From: Gnetum montanum | Taxonomy: Eukaryota; Streptophyta; Gnetopsida; Gnetales; Gnetaceae | Length of the DNA: 64,000 bases | NCBI GenBank assembly: GCA_015680685.1 | Contig: MNCI01014495.1 | Coordinates: forward strand, 117,685 to 181,684 | Reading direction: 5' to 3' | Shown: positions 24,886 through 35,243 of the stretch, piece after piece | Layout: the number at the start of each line of letters is the position of its first letter | Numbering within the stretch: the first letter of the stretch is position 1 | The notes under the pieces: model-generated | Databases searched by the model: none | Told to the model about the DNA's origin: nothing | Seen by the model: only the letters and a program-made list of their open reading frames with translations | Position numbers and translations under genes: made by a program

Positions 24886-25255
24886 AAATTGCCATTCACT
24901 AATTTCTCAGCCCCTACAAACCCCCCTGCCCATCTGTGTGTGCCTCAATGGAGAGAGATTCATTTTTTCGGGAAGAGAGCCCGATTTGTTAAGGAGGCCA
25001 TCGCTCTCCTCCCGCCCCCCCAACATCATCTTCGTTCTCTGCTTGATAATCACCTCCCAGTGATGTTTCACCTCCCTACATGTTGGTCCACCTTCCTGCA
25101 TGTTGGTTCACCTTCTTGCATGTTGATCCACCTTTTCGCACGTTGGTCCACCTTCCCTCACATTAACATTGCTTGGTGAAACAACATATGATTTTACAGG
25201 ATGGTTTTGTTGATCATGGCCTCGTGTGATAGCATGGGCGAGGTTGGCCACAACA
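23995..25255 (-). repeat. Element C left LTR
   Basis: TGTTGATGCATCAATTTTGG ... GGTTGGCCACAACA. It contains a GAA/GA microsatellite (24782-24888). Four to five imperfect copies of a unit ending in GTTGGTCCACCTTC lie at about 25070-25160. Confidence 0.85.
24782..24888 (+). repeat. (GAA)n(GA)n microsatellite
   Basis: Seventeen or so AAG units run straight into a long GA run. In the right LTR of C the matching place (about 30575-30600) has only a short GA run, so it expanded after insertion. Confidence 0.95.
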
Positions 25256-25669
25256 CTTAACCCCTAAACAAAAAATTGCATGTAAGTGTAAGGAGCTACA
25301 AAACCCATAAAATCTTAAAAGAAAAATAAGAAAATAAGAAAAATTTCAAAAAATAAATAGATTTAAAATTGAATAATAAAACCACCTCACCCAAGTTAGA
25401 ACTTAGGTAAGGATTGCCAAAATCAGAAATTTGAAAATGGAACTTAGAAATGAGGGTTATAAAAAAAGTTTTTGGTAACAAAATTTTTGAGAAAACAAGA
25501 AGCATAAGAAAAAGGCAGAAAATAAAGGGTCTAAAGACAAAGGTTTTTTAAAAAAATTCAACAAGTTCTAAGATAGGAACAAAAAATAAAATGGCCATAA
25601 GAAAATGACAAGAAGAGCTAATAAACAAAGGGTGGGAGAAAGGCCCTCCTTCTAGCGCCAAAAAGGTGT

Positions 25670-25902
25670 TGTTGATGCATAAATTTTGGTCACACCAACA
25701 CTTGGGGAAAGAAAACTCATTACAGGAGACTATTGCCTAGGGTGCCTCCCATATGGGTACAAAAACCTGGGAATAGTCTTGGCTAGAGAGGGTTACGTGG
25801 CCTTTTGAAAACAGTATAAAAAAATGTGAATTTTAATTGTAATGAGTGTCTCAAATTTAATAATACAAAAAGCAAATAAATTTTGCCTACTTCTTGACTA
25901 TT
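25670..25902 (-). repeat. Element C right LTR, piece 1
   Basis: TGTTGATGCATAAATTTTGG and following sequence match the start of the left LTR. It ends at CTATT (25898-25902), the target site of G'. Confidence 0.85.
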
Positions 25903-27237
25903 TGTACTGTCCTAAATCGTCGGTGTAAGGCTGGAAAGGAAACAGACACCAAGAGATTGTCAGGTAGCCACAACTGACCCTGCCTTCGCCCGAGGGCAAG
26001 CTGGAAAAGTAAACAAAGGAAGAGTGCCTTAGATGGTTTGCACGAAAATCAACCAAGGACTTCCCCAAGCGTAAGCTATGGCTAGTGCTAGGGTTATTGT
26101 AAAAGTTGTAAAAACGGGATGTAAACAGAATAAAAACAATGATACGAAATGTAAACAGAGCACACTGAATTATGAATAAAGCATAAACAAAGTTATATTT
26201 GTAAAGCATAAACAGAACTAAACAATGTAAATGGGAGGCAATAATGAAACTGTATTGTATTTTTCAAACAGGAATATGCACCGGTCAAAGCGTAGTTGCA
26301 CACATGTGGATGGCAAGTCAAACGCCTAGCCCCGGAATGATATGACACGATGATGCGACGATGAAATGGGATGAATGTGAGAAAAACTTGGAAGCCAACA
26401 ATCAGATGTACTGAGCGCCCAAGGATTGCAAGTTCTGTCCTTTTTCAGAATTGCCAATCTCTCCAATTTTTCAGAATTGCCAATTTTTCAGAATTGCCAA
26501 TCTCTCCAATTTTTGCCTCCCTCCATCTTCTTCTTTTTTCCTCCTCCAGTTTGTGTGAATTGATAGGGTATTTATAGGGTTGGGCTAGGTTTGGGCAGTT
26601 GCATTCTTTGACCAAGTTCAATGTATCTGTGTTGGATAGTTGTGCACGAGTTGGATGTGTGTTGGCAATTGCATTCTTTGGCCAGGTTCAATGTATTTTA
26701 CAATTTGTGGGTCATTCAAGCCCATGAAAATACAAACAAATTAGAAAAACAAGCCCTCAAGCGATAAAAATTTAAAGAAAATTTAGGAGGATTAGCTCTG
26801 ACTCTAGCCCGCTTGAAAAATTATATATATATATTTTGTTGTGTTTTAGACCATGAGGGCTTGACATGCCCACAAATGGGGATTTATAATAAAATGTACA
26901 ACAAGAGAAATTTGACTGCCCAGCGTGACCTGCAGTGTGACTTGTAGTGTGACCTCCAAAACTTGCAATTTTGAGCAGAAATCTAGAATTTTTGAACGCT
27001 GGGACCCATAGTTTTCAATAGTGAACCCTAAGGATGACTTGCACCCTTGAAATCAAGTCATTTTGGCTCAGTTTTGGGGCTCTAAAAGTTGGTGACGCTG
27101 ATTTTTACGTTGTGCAACGTCTAAAAAAGTAACCCCAACGTCACCAAGTCAAAATGGCATATTTGAGGCCCAAATCTTAATTTTTTGGAGGCTGGGAGCT
27201 GCTAGGGACCTTGGTGAAGGTCATGGAGGATCCTTGT

Positions 27238-27566
27238 GCTTGATTTTGGCCTGTTTTAACTCAATTTCGAGGCTCCAAAAGTTGGTGACGCTGATCCTTA
27301 CGTTGTGCAGCATCTAAAAAAGTAACCAAAGTGTACTTAGCCCAAACCAAACATTTTGAACCTGAAACTTTTGATTATGGATGCTGGAAGTTGGTGCAGT
27401 CGCCTATGGGCCCCGAGGGGACCTTGCCTGTTGAATCATGGGTCATCGGGGGCTGTTTTGGAGGCCTCCAAGTTTGGTCATGTTGTACTCATGTTGGACA
27501 GTATTATGACTTAGCTTGATTCTTGTCTAAAAGTGCTAGGCCAAAATTAGTCGTGTTTCATTGGCC
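27238..27566. repeat. Direct repeat, copy 1 (LTR end of G')
   Basis: It matches 28360-28688 at most positions, including GGTGACGCTGATCCTTA, AAACCAAACATTTTGAACC and TTAGCTTGATTCTTGTC. It is the outer LTR end of G' present in both LTRs. Confidence 0.85.
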
Positions 27567-28359
27567 CCTCTTTGTTGACGTCTGGAGGAATTCACCCGAG
27601 AGGCATCGACAAAGAAGTGCAAACACCATGAACAAACAAGTACCAAACATTAACCATCAGCCTTTGGCTGGATATTATCGCACCATTTTCAAAAGTACAT
27701 GGGATTGAGGGAATGTGGTTCAAGATGCAAGGGAATCGGTTGTAACCAGGGAAGCTAGGAGGTTAAGGGCTATGATTGCTGTTGGGATTTGTGGGAGAGG
27801 TGTGCTCTCATGCAAATGAGCTATATTTAGGTCCTTGTCCATAGCCAATGTTCAGCAGACTCGGAGCCAAGACATAGGAAGTGTGTTCTTTGGAGAAATG
27901 GGACTCCTATAGAGTATTGGCGGGGCCCGTTGTAAACAGCCCAAGCCACGTGGTGATGTGCAACATGGTCTCTTTGAGACACAAATGTAACTATTTTTCA
28001 AGACAATTACCTTCTCGCCTGGGGCTTGTATGAGAATGGCCAATAGTCTTTTGTTTATGATGTCAACAGGGTCATGAAGACCTTTTCTGTGCATTTTGCT
28101 CTTTGACTTTTTTTTGTTTGTTTTCTTTTTCCTTTTTTTTTCTTTTATTCTTTTTGAAAGAGCTTGCTTTTTGTGCCGTGCTTGTGTATGAGCACTTGCA
28201 TTTTATGTCATGCATTGTGTACTGTGTTTTGCATTGCGGCTGCTTAGGGAGTTATAGTGTGCAATAGTGTATCAAGAGTTTTGAGATGAGTGGAATGTAT
28301 CAAGGGGGATGTAATCGAATAGGATAAGGGATCATGATGGGGAATAGGGAATGTGTCAG

Positions 28360-28688
28360 GAATTGGGCTTGATTTCAGCTTGTTTTAACTCAATTTCGGG
28401 GCTCCAAAAGTTGGTGACGCTGATCCTTATGCTGTGCAGCGTCTGAAAAGTAACCAAAGTGTACTTAGCCCAAACCAAACATTTTGAACCTGAAACTTTT
28501 GATTCTGGATGCTGGAAGTTGGTGCAGTCGCTTGTGGGCCCCGAGGGAACCTTGCATATTAAATCATGGGCCATCGGGGACTATTTTAGAGGCCTCTAAG
28601 TTTGGTCATGATGTACTCATGTTGGGCAGTAGCATGACTTAGCTTGATTCTTGTCTAAAAGTGCTAGGCCAAAATTAGTGGTGTTTCA
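28360..28688. repeat. Direct repeat, copy 2 (5' LTR remnant of G')
   Basis: This is the remnant of the 5' LTR and ends at the CTATT target copy. The left edge at about 28355-28360 is the internal deletion junction. Confidence 0.82.
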
Positions 28689-28693
28689 CTATT

Positions 28694-29146
28694 GTCATTG
28701 TTAGCCGTTAGTCCATTGCAGATGCTATCACAGCCAACATTACATGTAGCTACTGAAGGAGGGAGAGAGAGAGAAGAGGCTGAATGAAGGGGCTCGTTGA
28801 TGCATCTTTGATGCATAGATAGAATGTGCCTCGTCACCAGCACAAGAGAGAAAAATTTATCCCTGCTTGGAGAATCCTGTTGCAAATGCACCGCCCACCA
28901 AAAATAGAAAAAAACTATAGAACCCACATCTGCAACTACTGCTATCAACTGCTACAACACCATAGTAGAGAAAGAAAGAGAGAACAAGCCACTAGATCTC
29001 GTTTTCATGTGCTGGTAGACGTATTGCTATCTCTAGTCCTACGTCCATCATTAACATGGCTTTGCTGTGAAAAGGGAAAAGAAAACTGCCACCTCTTGGT
29101 TTCTTGTTGAGATTGTTAACCATTGTCCATGTAGCTCTACCACTGC
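28694..29146 (-). repeat. Element C right LTR, piece 2
   Basis: It continues the LTR after removal of G'. The bases across the join (CTTGACTATT then GTCATTGTTAGCC) align with C2 at about 12990-13015. It ends at ACTGC (29142-29146), the target site of H. Confidence 0.85.
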
Positions 29147-30469
29147 TGAAACACCATAAAAATTTTGAGGCCTCGATGGTTCGGCAAAATCTATCGATTC
29201 AGGAAAGGAGTCATGACAAGGCGCAGCATAGTACAAATGAATTCTAGAAGACAGAGCAAAGCGACGGGTGCACAGCGGTAAGCTTTTGACTTTGCAAATT
29301 CTCTATGTTTTGAGAACCTTAACTTTTGGCATATTACGCTACATTACGCAACATGGCGTAATAAAGCGTAATGTTAGAAAGAAATCCGCCGCAACATCAA
29401 GTACGACAAATGCCCAAGACTTCAACAACACTTTGATTTTTTGCAAGTGTGCTATTTTACGTTGAATTACGCTATGAAGCGTAATCTAGCATGGTGCAAC
29501 GTAATCTAGCATGGTGCAGCGTAATACAAGCATAGACAGAAATGGCATAATACAAGCATCAGCAATTCATACGACACGATACGCTCTCCAATGTATTGTA
29601 GCATAATCAAGAAATAACTTGTCGCCAAAGCCCCAAACAAGGGTGGTTTACAACGCGCTACGCAGTGTGGCGCCGCAAACTCTAGTAACAAATGCATCAG
29701 GTCAACGACATTATGCAGGTTCAGGACACGTCATCTAAACCACGTTTTTCTCCTGACTCTAATCTTATAAATACTCCAGTTGACAAAGATCAAATGGGGT
29801 TGGCAAAAATTTATCCTAAGATTTGACAAATTTTCTCTACGAGCGATTTTTCCCTTCAGTTGATAATCGTTGATAGCTTTTAAAAAGAGAACAAAGAGGA
29901 TCAGTAACCGCAAGAGCATCGAAGACAATTGGCAAGAACATTTGGTCAGAAATAGCCGGTTGACGGACGTTCTAATTTGGGACCAACCTCCTTGTACTCA
30001 GATCCACCAGAACAAGGTAGATCGACCTTTGCTTGCTTCATCTTTGAACAGCCTTCTTGTTGTTGGCGTGTATTTCGCTTAAATTGAAGTCTGCTTGTAA
30101 TCATTGTATCTAATATATTTGGTCTGTGAGCTGAATCCCAGATCTTGGGATCGCCTGCGCTCTAAATCTGATCTCTTGTTCCTTGGTTATACGAATCTCA
30201 CAAAATCGCTTTAAATCGATTACATCATTTTCAATCATCTTCAAAATTAATAACATTGTATCTTCTCGTAAAGAACCATCATTTTATCACCCAAATATCA
30301 CAAAATTTTTTTTACTGATCAAGTAAGTCTCTGTCTGATCGACAAGACTGTTCATGGCACCTCGAATTCGTTTTCTCTTCAGCATGGTCCTTGCACGGAT
30401 CTGGGGTTAGAACTGTGTACACGAACTTTCGTTCGGTATTTCCAGCGACTGACGTTTTCCATCGTTACA
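29147..30469 (+). mobile_element. H: solo LTR, 1323 bp
   Basis: TGAAACACCATAAAAATTTT ... CCATCGTTACA is flanked by a perfect target duplication, ACTGC (29142-29146 and 30470-30474). There is no internal region, so unequal recombination between two LTRs probably removed it. A TATA box (CTTATAAATACTCC, about 29764-29777) sets the plus orientation. The upstream part has several TTACGC/GCGTAA inverted copies (about 29325-29530). The first nine bases equal those of the Tat-like LTR of G on its own strand, which suggests a related family. Confidence 0.87.
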
Positions 30470-30474
30470 ACTGC

Positions 30475-30920
30475 TAACTATTACCAGTTTGTTGCCAAGA
30501 ATAAAGAAACAGGACTACAGAACCCAGTTGTCATGCTCGCCATCTACACGTGTTAGCTGTGTTGTTGTTGCCTTAAGAAAAATAGGAGAAGAGAGAGAGA
30601 GAAAATCACCACCCACTAGTTTCTCAAGCCCTACAAAGCCCCCAGCCCATCTACATGTTTGTTAATGGAGAGAGACAATTGTTCAGGAAGAGAGCCCGAT
30701 TTATTAAGGAGGCACTCACTCCCTCCCCTCTCCACACCCCCCCCCCCCCCCCCCCCCNTCTCGCACATTGGTTCACCTTCCCACATGTTGACCCACTTTT
30801 CTACATTTCGGTCCACCTTCCCTCACATTAACATTGCTTGGTGAAATGACATATAATTTTACAAGATGATTTTGTTGATCATGGCCTCATGCGATAGCAT
30901 GGGCAAGGTTGGCTACAACA
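30475..30920 (-). repeat. Element C right LTR, piece 3
   Basis: It resumes at CTAACTATTACCAGTTTG and ends GGTTGGCTACAACA, matching the end of the left LTR (25242-25255). GTATT follows as the target copy. Confidence 0.85.
30737..30758. repeat. C homopolymer with one undetermined base
   Basis: 21 C residues are followed by a single N at 30758. Length here is unlikely to be reliable, and the N marks an assembly or polishing problem. Confidence 0.9.
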
Positions 30921-32100
30921 GTATTATATCTTCTTTAGGCTGCAAAACAAATCTAAGAACCTATTGTGTAACAAAACCTAAAATGTTTTTCTTTTGAAAA
31001 TCATAAAACATTACATTTTCTCGAAATTTTACATCTTGTGACCTTACAAAGTGCTTTGCTTCAAGATCCCATAATTTGAAACCCAATTCATCACTACCAT
31101 AATCCATAAAAATACATCTTTTTGATTTATCATCAAATTTAGATCTATTTTCCTTTTGTATATCCGTATAAGCAACACACCCAAAAACTTTTAAATGATT
31201 ATAAGAAACATGTCTTCCACTCTACAAAGACTTTGGTACTTGATTATTTAAAGAGGAATGTGATCTATTAATTAAATAAGCAGTAGTCATAATAGCCTCA
31301 ACCCAAAAAATTTTAGGCAAACCTACATCAACAATCATAGATCTTGCATGTTCAACTAACATTTAATTGCATTTTTCTGCTACTCCATTTTCTTATGAAC
31401 TTCCAAGAGGAGGATGAATATGTCAAATTCCTTTTTCTATACAAAATTCATTAAATGCATTTGAAGTATATTCATCACCATTATCAGTAAGAAAACATTT
31501 CAACTTTAAACCTGTTCGTGCTTCTATTTTAACAACAAAGAACTTAAAAATGTGTAAAATAGCATCCTTAGACTTTATTGGAAATGCTCGTACTTTCTAT
31601 GTATGATCATTAATGAAAGTAACAAAATACAATGAACCACCTTATGATGTTGGATTTATTGGACTGCAAACATCAAAATAAATAAGTTCCAATTTATTAG
31701 CTCATCTACATCCCATGTTTTTTAAAAAATTCACCCTTTTTGATTTACCAACAGCATAATTCTATGCAACTTACTACAAATTTGGGAATTTAAGAATTAG
31801 ATTGAAATACTTTTAAATTAGAATAACTAATATGGCCCAACCATTTATGCCATAAATTAGTATCCTCCCTTGTAGCAACTGTAGCCACAAAATCATTCTG
31901 CAAACATATATTAGCTCCTAAAGTATACATTGTGTTCGTCTTTTTACCCTTCGAAATTGTTTGAATGCCCTTGGTAATTTTCCATTGATTATTTTCACAT
32001 GAAAAATTTAAACCCAAATCATGAAGTTTAGAAACAAAAATCAACTTTTTAGAAACTTCATGAACATGCCTAACATTATCAAGAGTGATTTAAGGCAAAG
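30921..32100 (-). pseudogene. Copia integrase, decayed
   Basis: A frame at 31790-32044 contains LWHKWLGHISYSNLK, the HHCC zinc-binding start of a copia integrase (GAG_pre-integrase). The catalytic core follows with stops. The C-terminal part near 31020-31200 reads YNHLKVFGCVAYTD, then KFDDKSKRCIFMDYG and GFKLWDLEAK, the conserved region after the core. It is separated from RT only by element C, which fits one original polyprotein. Confidence 0.85.
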
Positions 32101-32302
32101 GCTACTATAAAATAAGACTTCCTATACCAGCCATTTTTAAAGGAACACCATTAGCAACATAAACAACTCCTGATGAAACAAGGTTCATGTGTCTACAATC
32201 CAAACTTCTTTTGTCGTGTTTAAAGAAAATATTGTAGATAATTCAAATACAATAAATTCGAAAGCAAGCTCATCCTCTATATTATTTATTTGTAGACCTA
32301 CA

Positions 32303-33050
32303 TTACTTTCTAATTTTTCTAACTTTGTTTTTCAATAATGGTTTCCATGCTTTGTAACCACGATACTCTCTCTTCATGTGATCAATTTTGTGGCAAAACC
32401 AACATTCAATCCTACTTTTAAAATTTCCTCTACTTTTACTCCTTTCCCTAGTTTGATCACGTTTATTAGATCTACCTGTATTTGAAATTGTAAAAGCATT
32501 ACCTAATGATTGACCATGTCCTTCAAGCAATCTTTTTTCTACATCTTGAAGAGTAGAAACTACACCATAAAAAGAAATGTTACCAATACTCATGGAGGTA
32601 GTAATAATTGGATTCCAAGATTCAAGTAAAGGATTTAAAATAACATAACACTTCACTAACTCTAGAATTGTCACTTTATATTTTTCAAATTTAACAAAAG
32701 CAACCATCATATCATCCAAATGATTTTGCAAAGAAACACCTTCTTATATCTTTCCATTAAAAACCTTTTGACAAATGTGAAACTGATTTAAACCTCAAGC
32801 TTTATCAAACATGTTTTTCAACTTTACCCAAAGATCATAAGGATCTATTTTGTTAGAAAGAGATGCCAAAATTCCATTGCTCTAACAAGGACAGTTCAGT
32901 ATTAGTGCTTTTGCTTGTAACCTTTTCCAATCATCATTTGACATCCTTGCATGTGTTGAAGGTTGCAAGGCATCATCACACTCCTTTTGTGCCAAAATAT
33001 CTTTCATCAACACACTCCATATGTTTTAATTCTAATCAACAAGCCTATCT
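32303..33050 (-). pseudogene. Copia gag, decayed
   Basis: The frame at 32303-32731 shows an UBN2/retrotran_gag2-like stretch (ILNPLLESWNPIITT), a linker rich in R, S and K, and the knuckle CWFCHKIDHMKREY. A canonical CCHC needs Cys at the last position, which is Tyr here, so the box is damaged. The N-terminal part up to 33050 is broken by stops. It lies directly downstream of the primer site. Confidence 0.82.
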
Positions 33051-33078
33051 ATTGTCTGTAACTACTCCATCAACCTTT

Positions 33079-33092
33079 GCTTTGATACAACT
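33079..33092 (-). promoter_or_regulatory. Copia primer-binding site (tRNA-iMet-like)
   Basis: The minus strand reads TTGTATCAAAGCAAAGG beside the 5' LTR. This is close to TGGTATCAGAGC, the initiator-tRNA-Met complement used by most plant copia elements. Confidence 0.75.
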
Positions 33093-33452
33093 TGTTACAA
33101 AATTAATTAAATCTACAAATTGAAATAGCAAAGACAACAAGAAAAACACACACAAAAATTTACGTGAAAACCCCAAAGTGGGAAAAAACCATGGAACCAG
33201 TGTAGGGCTCTTCCTTTATATGGAGAAAATATTTCAAGGACACAAGCTGTCCTTGATAACTTTCAAAGCTTGTTGTTGTTGTTCTGGTGGTGCCTAACAC
33301 ATTTTCCACCCTTTAATTTATAGGAAAAAACAACAATCTTTTTCTGTTACAAACTTTAGATAATTTTAGAAACGGCTTTCAACAAAGTTTACAAAGTTAG
33401 AAGTTGATAAAAATCTAGCAAGAGTTTTCTTCACATTAACTAAAACTTAACG
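33093..33452 (-). repeat. Copia 5' LTR
   Basis: It pairs with 21842-22212. The outer end reads CTTAACG where TTAACA is expected, consistent with one mutated terminal base. The next five bases are the CCTTG target copy. Confidence 0.87.
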
Positions 33453-33665
33453 CCTTGGTGTTGAAGCCTCAACTACCTTGGCAAAAGGAAGCTCATATGA
33501 TAAAAGCTCTTCATCAATATTGTTATCTCATCTTGATTAAGACAAATCATTGGCAACTGCATTCTTGGTTCTGTTCCTTTCCATCATTGTTAGATCAAAT
33601 TTGATAGGTAATGAGTATGAATACAACTTGATGTCCCATTGTTTACACACCACAGCTAAAAAAAT
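33453..33665 (-). pseudogene. Host D continued: RNase H to integrase linker
   Basis: The minus strand reads FDLTMMERNRTKNAV and NDLSRLR, matching element A at 5330-5416 (DLTMIHRKGIENIGADHLSRL). When B, copia and one copy of each target duplication are ignored, the reading frame runs across both joins into 15071-14980. It aligns there residue by residue with the same linker of element A. This links the pieces at 13381-15071, 21825-21841 and here into one original fragment. Similarity fades at about 33665. Confidence 0.75.
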
Positions 33666-33820
33666 TTTTGAGAGAAAAATGTTTGAGCAAGCATGTTAAA
33701 AATGGGTAAAAAGTAAAAACCATTCACTTTGGATTACACTCAGTACAACAATCAAGAAATGGAGGTAACAATTTTCCTACCAACAATTCAGAAAATGGCA
33801 CTGCTGGAGCTATGTTTTCA
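33666..33820. other. Spacer, nothing recognised
   Basis: AT-rich DNA without a frame or repeat I can name. Confidence 0.4.
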
Positions 33821-33976
33821 TTAATCTTCTTTTGTCAATCTTTGCCCAAATCCTTTGAGCCCTGATTTTGCAAGCTTAGCCTTCTTTGTTTTCTCCTTGG
33901 GTTTCTTCTCCTCTTCGTTTTTAAACTTCTTCCTTTGCCTGCTCTCCAAAAATTCTTACACCCTGAGATACACAGC
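33821..33976 (-). pseudogene. Exon-like relic, Lys/Glu-rich C-terminus
   Basis: A TTTGGTGTTTCACAG acceptor-like sequence precedes a minus-strand frame of 52 codons ending in TAA (33821-33823). It begins AVYLRV and continues EFLESRQRKKFKNEEEKK and KAKLAKSGLKGFGQRL. One TAG interrupts it after AVYLRV. The basic/acidic charged composition and splice-like edge look like a terminal exon of a nuclear or nucleolar type protein, but I do not recognise the family. No LTR element motif is present. Confidence 0.35.
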
Positions 33977-34335
33977 CTGTGAAACACCAAATACAACTCA
34001 GAGTGCTGATGAAACCTCAAATTTGCTTAAAACCTATGCATCAAAAGAATCCGATTCATGGAAGCGAGGAATCGAGGATTCATGATTCTGAACGTGTTGG
34101 GTACGTGTGCCTCAAAAAAAAGTGGGTACGGGTTTGTAGCCGAGGACGTGATAGAGAAAATTTAAATATATTAGCTTTTTTTAAAAATTAAATCTCATAT
34201 ATCATATAAAAAACGTTGTAGAATATAAAACAAGTACAATGTAAATTCAAAATATTGTTAATGCTTAAAAATTGCATAAAAGATTGCAATGAAACATTAA
34301 GTATTGAGTCTCATGTGTATTATAAAATATTTTAG

Positions 34336-34363
34336 CATTATCATATATATATATATGATAATG
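34336..34363. repeat. 28-bp AT-centred palindrome
   Basis: CATTATCATATATATATATATGATAATG in sense: the left CATTATCA is the exact complement of the right TGATAATG around an (AT)n core. Flanking bases extend the symmetry imperfectly. Confidence 0.85.
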
Positions 34364-34664
34364 TTACAAAATTATCTCTTTTTAAATCACAAAAGAGTTT
34401 CTTGCCAAAGCTTAGAAATTGTCACATTGTTCAAATTCTAATTTTAGCCTATATTTTCTCCTTGCTCTACTCTAAAGAGTAAATTTATAAAACCTGCTTC
34501 ATTTTGTTCTATGTCATTAATATCATTTGCATGGTAATCATCTTCATCAAGGATTGAATCATCAATATTAAGATTCATTGCTCAGGAACATTAACTAAGT
34601 TTGTAGAATAACTTTCTCTATCATAAACAAATGTACTTCCAACCTATTGTAGGAGGATAAATAA

Positions 34665-34815
34665 TAGGTTGCAGCATGCATTAAATCAAAAAGGAAGAAA
34701 AGAAAATAACTTCACAGGATAAACATTAGGTTGCAGCATGCATTAAATCAGAAAGGGAAGAAAATAACTTCAAAGGATAAACAACAGGTTGCAGCATACA
34801 TTAAATCAGAAAAGG
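34665..34815. repeat. Three-copy tandem repeat, about 65 bp
   Basis: Units share GGATAAA(T/C)A(A/T)(T/C)AGGTTGCAGCATG/ACATTAAATCA followed by AAAAGGAAGAAAA-like bases. There are three imperfect copies in a row. Confidence 0.6.
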
Positions 34816-35243
34816 ATGAAAATGACTTCAAAGGCTTGAAGTGGCGGCCTGAGCTTGGGTTGTTTATGGCATAAAGGATATAGTTGGCTTGTGAGACTGA
34901 AGAAATTGAAGTTAACCAAACCCTACTTCACTCAATCAATCTCTTAATCTTAATCCTACTGCCCTTACTACAACTAAACCACCAACAAAGGGAGAGCATA
35001 CATTACTATAAAATGCTAGGCTATTTATTTATAATTTGGATGAGCGGTTTAGGCAAGGCGTAAGGCTCACCCTTGATAATCAAGTCCAGCCACATAAAAT
35101 ATTGCTACATTTTCATAGAAAAGCAATAAAATCTTTGTGAGAGCAAAGAGCTAAAAATTATAATTAACTTTCAAGAAGTTGCGTTGTAAGTAAGGGTTGT
35201 AATAATAAAAGGTGCTTAATACTGTTAATTTAACTTCATGACA

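Larger units (their letters stand above)
25903..28688 (-). mobile_element. G': internally deleted Tat-like element
   Basis: A perfect target duplication, CTATT (25898-25902 and 28689-28693), flanks this insertion. 25903-27566 is a full 3' LTR (TGTACTGTCC...GTGTTTCA in plus orientation), with a minus-strand TATA box at about 26563-26575. It is followed by TTGGCCCCTCTTTG, whose complement CAAAGAGGGGCC is a polypurine tract. The same junction occurs in element G (51129-51150). About 28360-28688 repeats only the first about 330 bp of the LTR. The rest of the 5' LTR and nearly all internal DNA are missing. No coding frame remains. Confidence 0.85.
23995..30920 (-). mobile_element. Element C: coding-free LTR element with two later insertions
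   Basis: The left LTR 23995-25255 (1261 bp) and the right LTR (25670-30920, split into three pieces by G' and H) enclose only about 414 bp of internal DNA. Flanks are ATATT (23990-23994) and GTATT (30921-30925). There is no coding frame. On the minus strand the bases beside the right LTR read TTTTTGGCGCTAGAAGGAGG, a possible primer-binding site. AGGGGTTAAG beside the left LTR is a possible polypurine tract, hence the minus orientation. Long LTRs with a tiny, coding-free interior mark a non-autonomous element of LARD/TRIM style. C2 at 12231-13196 is a second copy. Confidence 0.88.
21842..33452 (-). mobile_element. Ty1/copia element interrupted by element C
   Basis: LTRs at 21842-22212 and 33093-33452 (TGTTACAAAA... 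in plus orientation) are flanked by CCTTA (21837-21841) and CCTTG (33453-33457), a 5-bp duplication with one mismatch. On the minus strand the order is primer site, gag, integrase, RT, RNase H, polypurine tract, LTR. Integrase before RT is the Ty1/copia order. The element is cut between integrase and RT by element C at 23995-30920. Removing C leaves about 4.7 kb, the normal size of a copia. All domains carry stops. Confidence 0.92.
33977..35243. other. Non-coding DNA with small repeats
   Basis: It holds a perfect AT-centred palindrome (34336-34363). Three tandem copies of a unit containing AGGTTGCAGCATGCATTAAATCA lie at about 34670-34810. No coding frame of note. Confidence 0.45.

Noticed and set aside
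24787-24888. GAA/GA tract as a coding Glu/Arg run
   Set aside because: A simple microsatellite that is short at the same position in the other LTR of element C.
29325-29530. Possible CRISPR-like array of TTACGC words
   Set aside because: Words are short, in both orientations, with irregular spacing, inside a plant LTR. No direct repeat of fixed length.
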